Source: Xanthomonas albilineans
GTDB taxonomy: Bacteria > Pseudomonadota > Gammaproteobacteria > Xanthomonadales > Xanthomonadaceae
Length of the DNA stretch: 64,000 bases
Direction of reading: 5' to 3'
NCBI RefSeq assembly: GCF_002939705.1
Contig: NZ_MDCB01000002.1
Location: forward strand, 124,001-188,000
A program made the position numbers and the translations under genes. Shown here one piece after another: positions 43,905 to 52,455 of the stretch (its first letter is position 1; each line of letters opens with the position of its first letter). The notes under the pieces were generated by a model. That model made no database searches and was not told the DNA's origin. It saw only the letters and a program-made list of their open reading frames with translations.

Positions 43905-45760
43905 GCGCCTCGGCATTACCCGCGTTCGACGGTAAGGCGTTTGCCGCCAACCTCAGTACTGCGCCGGGTGTGTATCGCATGTATGCCGCCGACGACACGT
44001 TGTTGTACGTCGGTAAGGCCGGCGCGCTGCGCAAGCGCGTATCCAGTTACTTCAGCGGCTCGCCGAAAAACGCACGGACCATGACCATGTTGGCGCAGGT
44101 GGCGCGCATGGACGTTACCGTCACCCGTAGCGAGGGCGAAGCGTTATTGCTGGAAAATCAACTGATCAAATCGTTGTCGCCGCGCTACAACGTGTCGTTG
44201 CGCGACGACAAAAGCTATCCCTATGTGCTGTTGACCCGCGAGGACTGGCCGCGGATCGCCTTGCATCGCGGGCCGCGCGCGGTGCCCGGGCGCTATTTCG
44301 GCCCATATCCCGGCGTGACCGCCGTGCGCGAGACGCTCAACCTGATGCATAAGCTGTTTAAGCTACGCAGCTGCGAGGACAGCGTATTCCGTAATCGTTC
44401 GCGGCCGTGTCTGCAATACCAGATCGGCCGTTGCAGCGCGCCATGCGTGGCGTTGGTGGCCGCCGACGAATACGCCGAAGCGGTGCGCCGCTCGATGCTG
44501 TTCCTAGATGGGCGCAGCGACCAGCTCGGCGAGGAGCTGGTGCAGGCGATGCAAATGGCCAGCGAGCGGCTTGAGTTCGAGCGCGCCGCCCGCTTGCGTG
44601 ATCTGCTCAGCGCGCTGCGTAGCATGCAGACCCGGCAATATGTCGATGGTCGCGCGGCAGATTTGGATGTACTCGCCTGTGCCACCCAGGGCGCCCATGC
44701 CTGTGTGCTGTTGTTGGCCTTCCGCGATGGCCGCAACCTGGGGACGCGCACGTTTTTTCCCAAGACCAATGGCGAGGACAGTGCGGCTGAAGTGCTGGGT
44801 GCGTTCGTGTCGCAGTACTACGCCGAACACCCGCCGCCGCGCGAGGTGTTGTTGGACCGCGAGATTGCCGACGCCGCCCTGATCGAAGCGGCATTGAGTT
44901 CGGCTGCCGAGCGTAAGATTCAACTGAAATGGAACGTGCGCGGTGAGCGTGCCGGCTATCTGGAACTGGCCAGCCGCAATGCGCAGGCATCGCTGGTGAG
45001 CGAACTGAGCAGCCATCAAGCGCAGCATGCTCGCAGCGAGGCGTTGCGCGAAATGCTGGAGCTGGAGGAGCCGGTCAAACGCGTGGAATGTTTCGACATC
45101 AGCCACACCATGGGCGAGGCGACGGTGGCGTCGTGCGTGGTCTTCGACGCCAGTGGCCCGGTGCGAAGTCAATATCGGCGGTACAACATCAGCGGCATTG
45201 AGCCGGGCGACGACTATGCGGCGATGCGTCAGGCGATCGAGCGCCGCTTCCGGCGTGCATTGGAAGGCGAGGTCAAGACGGAGCCAGTGCTACCGGATGT
45301 GCTGCTGATCGACGGCGGTGCCGGTCAGTTGGCGCAAGCCAGCGCGGCGCTGATCGCGCTGGGCGTGGAAGGCGTGCGGCTGATCGGCGTTGCCAAAGGC
45401 GTGGAACGCCGCGCCGGTCACGAGACCCTGGTGATGCCGGACGGGCGCGAGTTGCGTCCTGGCGCGGCGTCGCCGGCGCTACAGTTCATCCAGCAGGTGC
45501 GAGACGAGGCGCATCGCTTCGCCATCACTGGCCATCGCGGTCGTCGCCAGAAGGCCCGTATGACCAGCAAACTCGAAGACATTCCGGGCATTGGCCCACG
45601 CCGCCGCGCCAGCCTGCTGAAGCATTTTGGAGGACTGGCTGGACTCAAGGCCGCCGGTGAAGCGGAGATCGCGCGGGTGGACGGCATCAACGACGCACTG
45701 GCCGCGCGAATCTACGCTAACCTGCATGGACTGCCGGTCCCCGACCCGGCAGGCGAGTAG
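43901..45760 (+). CDS. uvrC: UvrABC excinuclease subunit C
   Basis: This 619-residue subunit makes both incisions of nucleotide excision repair. The N-terminal GIY-YIG nuclease has GVYRMYAADDTLLYVGKA, the Cys cluster is CLQYQIGRCSAPCV, the UVR domain is LEFERAARLRDLL, the RNase H-like nuclease begins RVECFDISHTMGE and continues DVLLIDGGAGQL, and the (HhH)2 end reads IPGIGPRRRASLLKHFGG. All parts are present. It precedes pgsA, the usual gammaproteobacterial order. Confidence 0.97.
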   Translation: MSASALPAFDGKAFAANLSTAPGVYRMYAADDTLLYVGKAGALRKRVSSYFSGSPKNARTMTMLAQVARMDVTVTRSEGEALLLENQLIKSLSPRYNVSLRDDKSYPYVLLTREDWPRIALHRGPRAVPGRYFGPYPGVTAVRETLNLMHKLFKLRSCEDSVFRNRSRPCLQYQIGRCSAPCVALVAADEYAEAVRRSMLFLDGRSDQLGEELVQAMQMASERLEFERAARLRDLLSALRSMQTRQYVDGRAADLDVLACATQGAHACVLLLAFRDGRNLGTRTFFPKTNGEDSAAEVLGAFVSQYYAEHPPPREVLLDREIADAALIEAALSSAAERKIQLKWNVRGERAGYLELASRNAQASLVSELSSHQAQHARSEALREMLELEEPVKRVECFDISHTMGEATVASCVVFDASGPVRSQYRRYNISGIEPGDDYAAMRQAIERRFRRALEGEVKTEPVLPDVLLIDGGAGQLAQASAALIALGVEGVRLIGVAKGVERRAGHETLVMPDGRELRPGAASPALQFIQQVRDEAHRFAITGHRGRRQKARMTSKLEDIPGIGPRRRASLLKHFGGLAGLKAAGEAEIARVDGINDALAARIYANLHGLPVPDPAGE

Positions 45761-45769
45761 AGCAGCGCA

Positions 45770-46405
45770 ATGAAGTTGACCATCCCTACCTGGCTCACGC
45801 TGCTGCGGATCGTGATGATCCCTGTCTTGGTGCTGGTGTTTTATTTGCCGTACACCTGGACCAACTTCGCTTCCGCAGCGATCTTCGGCCTGGCGGCATT
45901 CACCGATTGGCTGGACGGCTGGGTGGCGCGGCGCTACCACCAATATTCGGCATTCGGTGCGTTTCTCGACCCGGTTGCCGACAAGCTGATGGTGGCAGTG
46001 GCGCTGTTCTTGATCGTGCAGGGCCATCCGACCCCATGGATGGCGTTCTGGGCCGCGGTGATCGTTGGCCGTGAGATCGCGGTGTCGGCGTTGCGCGAAT
46101 GGATGGCCGAAATCGGCCAGCGCGCCAAGGTGCGGGTGGCGATGATCGGCAAGATCAAGACCACCGCACAGATGGTCGCGTTGTTATGCCTGCTGTATTC
46201 GGTGATGCCCGATGGTTCGCCGCCGCAGAGCGTGTGGATGGGCTTGTTCATCTTCCACGTCGGTGATTGGACGCTGGCGATTGCCGCGATCCTGACCCTG
46301 CTGTCGGGGATCCAGTACCTGCATGCTGCGTGGCCGAGCCTGCGTGCCGACGAGCGTGCGGCGATGGCGGAGAAGGGCGCCAAAAAAATCGAAGGCAATG
46401 GTTGA
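45770..46405 (+). CDS. pgsA: CDP-diacylglycerol-glycerol-3-phosphate 3-phosphatidyltransferase
   Basis: This is a 211-residue membrane enzyme committing CDP-diacylglycerol to phosphatidylglycerol. The CDP-alcohol phosphotransferase motif is complete: DWLDGWVARR, then GAFLDPVADK. Several membrane helices follow. It begins 9 bp after uvrC and is followed by tRNA-Gly. Confidence 0.95.
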   Translation: MKLTIPTWLTLLRIVMIPVLVLVFYLPYTWTNFASAAIFGLAAFTDWLDGWVARRYHQYSAFGAFLDPVADKLMVAVALFLIVQGHPTPWMAFWAAVIVGREIAVSALREWMAEIGQRAKVRVAMIGKIKTTAQMVALLCLLYSVMPDGSPPQSVWMGLFIFHVGDWTLAIAAILTLLSGIQYLHAAWPSLRADERAAMAEKGAKKIEGNG

Positions 46406-46441
46406 CAGCTTCTGTGTTCCGGGTAGAATGCGCGGCCTCAA

Positions 46442-46517
<76 letters not shown>

Positions 46518-46562
46518 TATTCAGGATTTATAGTGTTGCCGTAAGTCCTGTTGCGATAAAAC

Positions 46563-46589
46563 AAAAAGGGGCGGAAGCCCTTTTTTTGT
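46563..46589 (+). terminator. Rho-independent terminator after tRNA-Gly
   Basis: GGGC (46569-46572) and GCCC (46577-46580) close on a GGAA loop; the stem extends with A-T pairs and ends in a run of seven T. The matching A-run on the other side would allow it to act in both directions. Confidence 0.85.
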
Positions 46590-47080
46590 GTCTGGCGATA
46601 TATGTAGCGTTGCGTCGAGGCTCATTGGCGTTGTACGGTCCAATGGGGCGGCGGTGCGTAGGGTCTATGCCGCATCTGGAGCGCTGTGACGGATTTCGAG
46701 GATGCCCTCGGATGTGTGCCGCAATGCCTGTAACTACGCGACGCGCCTGCTGGTCTGAGCAGCGATGATTGCGTATGGATCACAGGCCTGTCGAATGCTT
46801 GGCGGCGTCGTAACGTATGCACCTAGCCTGGATCGGTCCAGACAACATCGCGCTGCTCTGGTGGTGTCACACACATTCACCTTGCTCATGCCAGGCCAAC
46901 GCTGTCGCTGGTAAAACTCGCGGTGTGCGACAGCGGTGTCGGTCTTGGTAAAGGCGGGGTTGCCAACCTGTGGAGCTTGGTCCACAATGCATTCCCTTGC
47001 ATATCGGTTCGATTTGAAAAACTCTTTCGAATCAGGTTCTTGGGTTGCAAGTGCAGAGGGTGTGGAACTTCTGCGACAGA
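46590..47080. other. Gene-free spacer in the tRNA island (left part)
   Basis: About 490 bp with only short, unconvincing frames on either strand. A minus-strand frame (46734-46985) has no recognisable domain. Composition is mixed, and the stretch probably contains eroded mobile DNA and the promoter for tRNA-Cys. Confidence 0.4.
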
Positions 47081-47081
47081 G

Positions 47082-47107
47082 GCCCCGGCAGCGGGGCTTT
47101 GTTTTTG
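47082..47107 (+). terminator. Hairpin with T-rich tail upstream of tRNA-Cys
   Basis: GCCCCG and CGGGGC pair around GCAG (about 47082-47097) and are followed by TTTGTTTTTG. It has the form of a rho-independent terminator isolating the tRNA-Cys unit. Confidence 0.7.
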
Positions 47108-47151
47108 TCGAGCGTGGCGATAGCGCTCCGACGTGAAATTATTAGTCCATC

Positions 47152-47225
47152 GGCCTGGTGGCAGAGTGGTTATGCAGCGGACTGCAAATCCGCGTACGCC
47201 GGTTCAATTCCGACCCAGGCCTCCA
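47152..47225 (+). tRNA. tRNA-Cys (anticodon GCA)
   Basis: The acceptor stem GGCCTGG (47152-47158) pairs with CCAGGCC (47215-47221), then T and CCA. The anticodon loop CTGCAAA in stem GCGGA/TCCGC gives GCA. The T arm GGTTCAATTCC is normal. Confidence 0.95.
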
Positions 47226-47588
47226 TCTCGATTCAACGACTTAGATCTGTTTCTGCGTCCCTGATTTTTTCCGCAATTCCATTAGGAGTCACTTTGGTGC
47301 GGCAGGCGATTGCCTGCATCGTGCCTTGCAGGTGAGAGGATCGATCATCGTTGGTTTTTGTCGCCCATGCCGGTTGGCACTTATTGCTTGCGGCAGCCAG
47401 ACTCCACTTTCATGCCCATCCATTGCCTGATGCCATTAGTTCGGCATCTATAGCAGCGGTGCGTGTGTCGATATGGTTCTGAATGCGTAGAACGCCATTG
47501 CCGAGTGGATCTAGGCGGGGGCGAAAAGGAGCAAGGTTTTTGATCTGAAAAGTTGGCCGCTATCGATGGATGTCGATTGGGCTGAATA
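47226..47588. other. Gene-free spacer between tRNA-Cys and the inverted tRNA-Gly
   Basis: About 360 bp. A short minus-strand frame around 47240-47330 (reading MQAIACRTKVTPNGIAEKI) looks protein-like but has no identifiable family. Nothing else is supported. Confidence 0.4.
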
Positions 47589-47664
<76 letters not shown>

Positions 47665-48224
47665 ATTTTAGGCCATCGATTCTACAGCCCTCCGAGGCAT
47701 CGCGCTAGCTCTCTTTGCAACGACATGTCGCGGCTATGTCTGCTGGCGTTGGCGAGGATGGTACGTCATTGCGGTGACCTGTCCTCGGCCCTGTGATGCG
47801 GCGATCGTGTTTGCATTGGTTCAGATGGTCGGTTGTCCCGTCGGCGATGGCGATTGGCACGACGTCTCAACGATGGCTGCCCCGGTCCACAGCGTCAGTG
47901 TCGCGTACCCCATTGATTGCGCGCCGTGACCGGGTTATTCAATGGCTGCGTGATGAGTGCTGCATTTGACGCCATGGATGAGCGCGGACTAGTTTTCAAT
48001 TTGCACGCGATCAGGCACGCTAACGTCACTAGGCCAAGATGGCGAACTTGGTGGACGTATTGGACTTGAGATCCGTTTTGTCAAGTTTTCCGAGCTTTTG
48101 CTGTAGATGCAAAAGATCCGGGGTTGACAGTGGTCTGTGAGCATTCAAGATATAGCTTCGTGGCTTGGCAGGAGCCAAGCGTGAGTCAGCAGTGGGAATG
48201 GTGTGCACAAGCGCACCATGTACT
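47665..48224. other. Gene-free spacer upstream of tRNA-Leu
   Basis: About 560 bp with no convincing protein gene. It contains a tRNA-Leu-like relic near 48033-48076 (listed separately). A promoter for tRNA-Leu must lie in the last 100 bp but I cannot place it. Confidence 0.45.
48033..48076 (+). pseudogene. 5'-half relic of a tRNA-Leu-like gene
   Basis: GCCAAGATGGCGAACTTGG, then TGGACGTATTGGACTTGAGA and TCC resemble the 5' half of a class II tRNA-Leu: acceptor strand, D arm with GGTGGACG, and part of an anticodon arm. It aligns well with the 5' exon of the intact tRNA-Leu 190 bp downstream. No T arm or CCA follows, so it cannot make a tRNA. Confidence 0.4.
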
Positions 48225-48535
48225 GCCCGAGTGGTGAAATCGGTAGACACAAGGGACTTAAACAATTTGAGCCTTCGGGTGGAAACGCCCGAAGTGAAGC
48301 CCGTCAAAGTCGGCGAAAGCCCTGGATGCCTTGGTGTCCGAGCCAATGCCGAGCCAAGTCCAGACTCAACGTCTGGGAAGGTGTAGAGAGCAGACGGCGG
48401 GCACCTACGGTCGCAAGGCTATGGTGAAGGCGTGCTCCAGACCACGAACAGCGCATGCGCTGGCGGCGAAAGCCGAAGTGGTAAGAAAATCCCTCGCCGA
48501 AAGGCGTGCCGGTTCGATTCCGGCCTCGGGCACCA
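48225..48535 (+). tRNA. tRNA-Leu (anticodon UAA), interrupted by a group I intron
   Basis: Exon 1 is 48225-48259 and exon 2 is 48486-48535. The acceptor stem GCCCGAG (48225-48231) pairs with CTCGGGC (48525-48531), followed by A and CCA. After removal of the intron the anticodon stem AGGGA (48252-48256) pairs with TCCCT (48490-48494) around loop CTTAAAA, giving UAA. A variable arm CGCC-GAAA-GGCG (48495-48506) and a T arm GCCGG/CCGGC complete a class II leucine tRNA. Without splicing no functional tRNA is possible, because the intron separates anticodon bases 34 and 35. Confidence 0.93.
48260..48485 (+). ncRNA. Group I self-splicing intron in the tRNA-Leu(UAA) anticodon
   Basis: This 226-nt insert begins after U34 of the anticodon and ends in G (48485), the group I rule of U before the 5' site and terminal omega-G. 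CUU at the exon end can pair with GAG at 48269-48271, with U-G at the splice site (P1). Further helices: P2 hairpin CTTCGGG/CCCGAAG (48273-48294); P3 CCGTC (48301-48305) with GACGG (48393-48397); P7 GAGCA (48388-48392) with TGCTC (48433-48437); P8 GCACC with GGTG between them; P9 hairpins, one with a GAAA loop. The R and S core elements GTGTAGAGAGCA and AAGGCGTGCTCC match the group I consensus, and helix order is correct. There is no ORF inside. Confidence 0.92.
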
Positions 48536-48997
48536 ATTTGGAGGCCGCTCCTGTGTCTGCAGGGACGGCTTCTGTTCATCTTCCGTGGTTGCCGCGGCCT
48601 CTTCGAACGCTGTCAGTTGCCGGTCTTCGTCTTCAGGTGGCTCTGCGTTAATCGCGTGCGCACACGTCGTTCAAACTCTGCAGGTGACAAGTCGCCAGAG
48701 GAACAATGCCGGCGAACTGGGTTGTCGAGCATCTCGATTTGTTCGAACGCATCGGTTCTTGCCGTTTCTCCGCTCGGGTAGATCCGGCGCTTGGTCCGTT
48801 ATTTGTGGCTGGGCGCTGCGATGATGCCGGTGGCTGGTGCCGTCTGCTTCGCCGGCCGCACTAGCGGACATGTGTGCTTGGGGGGGGCGTGACGGTAAAC
48901 CGGGGCGGTTCAGTTTTCTCCACGTACTTCCATTGTTGCGAAAGGACTGTGAAAGACTGTCGCTCTAGGCTCTCCATCCACTAGCAGGAGAGTCGAT
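48536..48997. other. Spacer after tRNA-Leu containing IS debris
   Basis: This 460-bp stretch holds the C-terminal remnant of an IS3 OrfB (listed separately) and, at its right end, AGGAG (48986-48990), the ribosome-binding site of the next gene. No other gene is supported. Confidence 0.6.
48613..48810 (-). pseudogene. C-terminal remnant of an IS3-family OrfB
   Basis: On the minus strand the frame reads RIYPSGETARTDAFEQIEML, DNPVRRHCSSGDLSPAEFER, then RTRLTQSHLKTKTGN and TGA (48613-48615). This corresponds to the last part of IS3-group OrfB (RRIY....AR.D.FdYIE.fYNP.RRH....LSPvEFER), similar to the end of the copy at 1240. Only the tail remains. Confidence 0.75.
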
Positions 48998-49690
48998 TTG
49001 CACGTCCAGTGGAACATTCTTTGCGATTTTGACGGCACCGTGTCCTTGCAGGACGTGACCGATAGCCTGCTCGAGCATCTTGGGCGCCCTGGGTGGCGCG
49101 CGCTGGAAGACGATTGGGTGGCCGGGCGGATCGGTGCCCGCGAGTGCATGACTGGACAGGTCGCGTTGATCGGCGGCGATGTGGAGGCACTGCATCGGGT
49201 GCTCGACGCGGTACGCATCGATCCGGCTTTCGTGCGCTTCGTCCATCTCGCCGAGCGCCTGGGCATGCCGTTGAGCATCGTCAGCGATGGCTTGGACTAC
49301 CCGATCGCGCGGATCCTGGCCAGGCACGGCCTGCATCACTTGCCGATCATCGCCAACCGTCTGTTGCGCACCGACGCCGGGCAGTGGCGGATGGCCTCGC
49401 CGCATGCGCGGCCGGATTGCCCCAGCGGCACCTGCAAGTGTGCGGTGATGGCGCAGCAGACGCCGGCACGCCCGACCTTGCTGATCGGCGACGGCCGCTC
49501 CGATTTTTGCCTGGCCGGCAAGGCCGACTTGGTGTTCGCCAAAGATGGTTTGCTGCGCCACTGCCGCGCCAACGGCATCGCCCATTGCGCCATTGCCGGT
49601 TTCGATGACGCCATCGCGTTGCTGCCTGCACTCGTCGAGCCTGCCGCGTCCACGCAGTCCTTTCCTCTTCCTGTTACCCAACGAGCCTGA
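48998..49690 (+). CDS. HAD-superfamily phosphatase (MtnX/SerB-like)
   Basis: This is a 230-residue HAD-IB-type hydrolase. Motif I is ILCDFDGTVSLQD with nucleophile Asp10 and Asp12, motif II is LSIVSDGLDY, and motif IV is TLLIGDGRSDFCLAG. It resembles MtnX and phosphoserine phosphatase-like enzymes; the substrate is unknown. The start is TTG at 48998 with AGGAG seven bases upstream. It ends 5 bp before the aminotransferase gene, so the two form an operon. Confidence 0.85.
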   Translation: MHVQWNILCDFDGTVSLQDVTDSLLEHLGRPGWRALEDDWVAGRIGARECMTGQVALIGGDVEALHRVLDAVRIDPAFVRFVHLAERLGMPLSIVSDGLDYPIARILARHGLHHLPIIANRLLRTDAGQWRMASPHARPDCPSGTCKCAVMAQQTPARPTLLIGDGRSDFCLAGKADLVFAKDGLLRHCRANGIAHCAIAGFDDAIALLPALVEPAASTQSFPLPVTQRA

Positions 49691-49695
49691 TCCTG

Positions 49696-51132
49696 ATGAA
49701 CCGGAACGTTTCGCTTTCCACGCCGCTTGCGCCGCACGTTGGCGCTGATCACCCACGCGGGCTCGACGATGCGCAGATGCTAGCCGACGAAGCTCTGTAT
49801 TGTTCCTATGGCGACACCGTCCATTACAGCGAGCCGCCGCGCATCTTCGAACGCTGCGACGGTAGCTATCTGTACGACACCGAGGATGTCCCTTATCTGG
49901 ACCTGCAGATGTGGTATTCGGCGGTCAATTTCGGTTACGCCAATCCGCGTTTGAACGATGCGCTGAAGCGACAGATCGATAGCTTGCCGCAGGTCGCCAG
50001 CCAGTACCTGCACCCGACCAAGATCGAACTGGCCAAGACCATCGCTCAGGATGCCGAGCGCAAGTGGGGCCGCAAGGGCCGTGTTCACTTCAACGTGGGC
50101 GGCGCGCAGTCGGTGGAGGATTCGCTGAAGCTGGTGCGCAACGCCAGCGCTGGCAAGAGCCTGGTGTTCGCATTCGAAGGTGGCTACCACGGTCGTACGC
50201 TGGGTGCCTCGGCGATCACATCTTCGTATCGTTACCGTCGTCGTTTCGGTCATTTCGACCGCGCTCAGTTCATCGAATTCCCTTACCACTTCCGTGGCCC
50301 CAAGGGCATGTCCAAGGAGGAATACGGCGAGCAGTGCGTGGCCAGGTTCGCGCGCCTGTTCGAAACCGAATACAACGGCGTGTGGGATCCCAAGGCCGGC
50401 CAGTGCGAGTACGCGGCGTTCTACGTCGAGCCGATCCAGGGCACCGGCGGTTATGTGATTCCACCGCCGAATTTCTTCACCGGCTTGAAGAAGGTGCTGG
50501 ATCAGTACGGCATCTTGATGGTCGTGGACGAAATCCAGATGGGGTTCTTCCGCACGGGCAAGCTGTGGGCGATCGAGCATTTCGGTGTGACCCCGGATGT
50601 GCTGGTGTTCGGCAAGGCACTGACTAACGGCCTCAATCCGCTGGCCGGCATCTGGGCGCGCGAGGAATTGATCAACCCGACTGTGTTCCCGCCGGGTTCG
50701 ACCCACTCCACCTTCGCCTCCAACCCACTGGGCACTGCGGTTGGTCTCGAGACCATGCGCATGTTGGCCGAGACCGACTACGAGGCGATGGTGATGGCCA
50801 AGGGCGCGCATTTCCTCGACGGCTTACGCGACTTGCAGCGGCGTCATCCGGAAATCGGCGATGTGGATGGTCTGGGCTTGGCGCTGCGTGCGGAAATTTG
50901 CCAGGCCGATGGCTTCACTCCCAATCGCAAGTTGCTCGACACCATGGTCGATATGGGCCTGGAAGGTGAGCTGCGCCATAACGGCAAGCGCATCGGCTTG
51001 GTGCTGGACGTGGGTGGTTACTACAAGAATGTCATCACCCTGGCGCCGTCGCTGCATATCAGCCACGAGGAAATCGATCTGGGTCTGTCGCTGCTGGACC
51101 AGTTGCTGACCCGCGCCAAGCAGGTCGTTTGA
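49696..51132 (+). CDS. Class III pyridoxal-phosphate aminotransferase
   Basis: This is a 478-residue class III (ornithine/acetylornithine aminotransferase-like) enzyme. The PLP-binding Asp is in ILMVVDEIQMGFFRTG and the Schiff-base Lys307 in VLVFGKALTNGLNPL; FEGGYHGRTLGASAI is the usual glycine-rich site. Substrates of this class are terminal amines such as ornithine, beta-alanine or diamines. It is next to a HAD phosphatase and converges on a ketosynthase/ACP pair, so a role in building an amino-containing metabolite is likely but unproven. Confidence 0.88.
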   Translation: MNRNVSLSTPLAPHVGADHPRGLDDAQMLADEALYCSYGDTVHYSEPPRIFERCDGSYLYDTEDVPYLDLQMWYSAVNFGYANPRLNDALKRQIDSLPQVASQYLHPTKIELAKTIAQDAERKWGRKGRVHFNVGGAQSVEDSLKLVRNASAGKSLVFAFEGGYHGRTLGASAITSSYRYRRRFGHFDRAQFIEFPYHFRGPKGMSKEEYGEQCVARFARLFETEYNGVWDPKAGQCEYAAFYVEPIQGTGGYVIPPPNFFTGLKKVLDQYGILMVVDEIQMGFFRTGKLWAIEHFGVTPDVLVFGKALTNGLNPLAGIWAREELINPTVFPPGSTHSTFASNPLGTAVGLETMRMLAETDYEAMVMAKGAHFLDGLRDLQRRHPEIGDVDGLGLALRAEICQADGFTPNRKLLDTMVDMGLEGELRHNGKRIGLVLDVGGYYKNVITLAPSLHISHEEIDLGLSLLDQLLTRAKQVV

Positions 51133-51136
51133 GCAG

Positions 51137-51175
51137 GACGGGAGACGACGCGTGCGGATCGCGTCGTCTCCCGTC
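51137..51175. terminator. Perfect 16-bp stem between convergent genes
   Basis: GACGGGAGACGACGCG (51137-51152) pairs completely with the complementary arm 51160-51175 around a 7-base loop TGCGGAT. There is no T-run on either side. It lies exactly between the converging aminotransferase and ketosynthase genes and probably acts as a bidirectional 3'-end hairpin. Confidence 0.65.
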
Positions 51176-51203
51176 GTCATCGCGGTTGTGGGCGGGGAAA
51201 GCC

Positions 51204-52445
51204 TCAGTCCGCCGCACGCAGTGCGAGCACCGCGTTGAGTCCGCCAAAGGCGAACGAGTTGCTCAGTGCCGCGCGTACCGTGCGTGCGCGTGCTTGACCC
51301 GGCACATAGTCCAGATCGCACTCGGGATCGGAGTCGAGGAAGTTGGCGGTGGGTGGAACCACTTGCTCGCGCAACGCGTTGATCGTCGCCACCAGTTCCA
51401 GCGCGCCGGAAGCGCCGAGGGCATGGCCATGCACGGCCTTGGTCGAGCTGATCGCCAGCTTCTCGGCGTGTGCGCCGAACACTTGGCGCAGTGCCTTGGT
51501 TTCGCAGCGGTCGTTGGCCTTCGTGCCAGTGCCGTGGGCGTTGACGTAGTCGATTTGTTCCGACGCCAGACCAGCGTCCTGCAGTGCCAGTTGCATTGCC
51601 GCCGCGGTACCGTCGACACTGGGCGCGACGATGTCGCCAGCGTCGGCACTCATGCCGATACCGGCCAGTTCCGCCAACACGACGGCACCACGCGCGGCAG
51701 CGTGTGCAGCGCTTTCCAGGACGAACACGCCAGCGCCTTCGCCCAGCACCATCCCGCTGCGTTGCGCACTGAACGGCCGGCAGGTGTCCTGGCTGACCAC
51801 GCGCATCGCTTCCCAGGCACGGATTACCGCAGCGCTTAGGCAGGCTTCGCTACCGCCGACGACGGCCACGTCGGCCAAGCCATGGCGGATCATCAGCACC
51901 GCTTGCGCGATCGCATGGTTGGCCGAAGCGCAAGCGCTGGACACGGCAAATGTCGGGCCGCGCAGGCCGAACGCGATGCTGATCTGGCTGGCTGCCGCGT
52001 TGCTCATGCTGCGCAGGACGGAGAACGGGTGCATGCGTTCGGCTCCATCGCGATACATCCGGAGTGCTTGTTCCTCGCGGGTGGTCTCGGCGCCGGCGCC
52101 GGTGCCGATGATCACCGCGCACCGCGGGCCGAGTGCGGCATCGATATGCAAACCGGATTGGGTGATCGCTTCCTGTGCGGCGACCAAGGCCATCTTGGCC
52201 ATGCGGTCGAGTTGGTCGGGGTCGATGCCTCCGAGTTGGGTCGCATCTGGCGCGAACTCCTTCAGCGTGGCGGCCACGCGCATTTTCAGGTGAAAGGATG
52301 GTTGGGGCGACACCAGCTCGGTAATGGCGCTGCGGCCCTCGCGTGTCGCGTTCCACAGCGTCTGGGCGCCGATGCCGAGCGCGCTGACCGCGCCCATGCC
52401 GGTGACGACGACGCGCTGCGCTTGCGTAGACGTAGAAAATGTCAT
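51204..52445 (-). CDS. FabF-type beta-ketoacyl-ACP synthase
   Basis: This is a 413-residue condensing enzyme with an intact Cys-His-His triad: Cys172 in AVSSACASANHA, His304 in VNAHGTGTKAND, His339 in STKAVHGHALGASG. It opens RVVVTGMGAVSALG as FabF does. It extends an acyl chain with malonyl-ACP. Pairing with a dedicated ACP, 10 bp upstream in the same operon, and absence of other fatty-acid genes argue for secondary metabolism rather than housekeeping FabF. The frame is open upstream, but the ATG at 52445 is the family start. Confidence 0.9.
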   Translation of the reverse strand: MTFSTSTQAQRVVVTGMGAVSALGIGAQTLWNATREGRSAITELVSPQPSFHLKMRVAATLKEFAPDATQLGGIDPDQLDRMAKMALVAAQEAITQSGLHIDAALGPRCAVIIGTGAGAETTREEQALRMYRDGAERMHPFSVLRSMSNAAASQISIAFGLRGPTFAVSSACASANHAIAQAVLMIRHGLADVAVVGGSEACLSAAVIRAWEAMRVVSQDTCRPFSAQRSGMVLGEGAGVFVLESAAHAAARGAVVLAELAGIGMSADAGDIVAPSVDGTAAAMQLALQDAGLASEQIDYVNAHGTGTKANDRCETKALRQVFGAHAEKLAISSTKAVHGHALGASGALELVATINALREQVVPPTANFLDSDPECDLDYVPGQARARTVRAALSNSFAFGGLNAVLALRAAD

Positions 52446-52455
52446 GCTTAGGTGA

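Noticed and set aside
48165-48651. Plus-strand frames of 73-106 codons within tRNA-Leu and its intron
   Set aside because: They are chance frames across structured RNA; the intron has no homing-endonuclease motif such as LAGLIDADG or GIY-YIG.
49780-50811. A 343-codon minus-strand frame opposite the class III aminotransferase
   Set aside because: Antisense shadow with no recognisable domain; the sense protein has the PLP-binding motifs.
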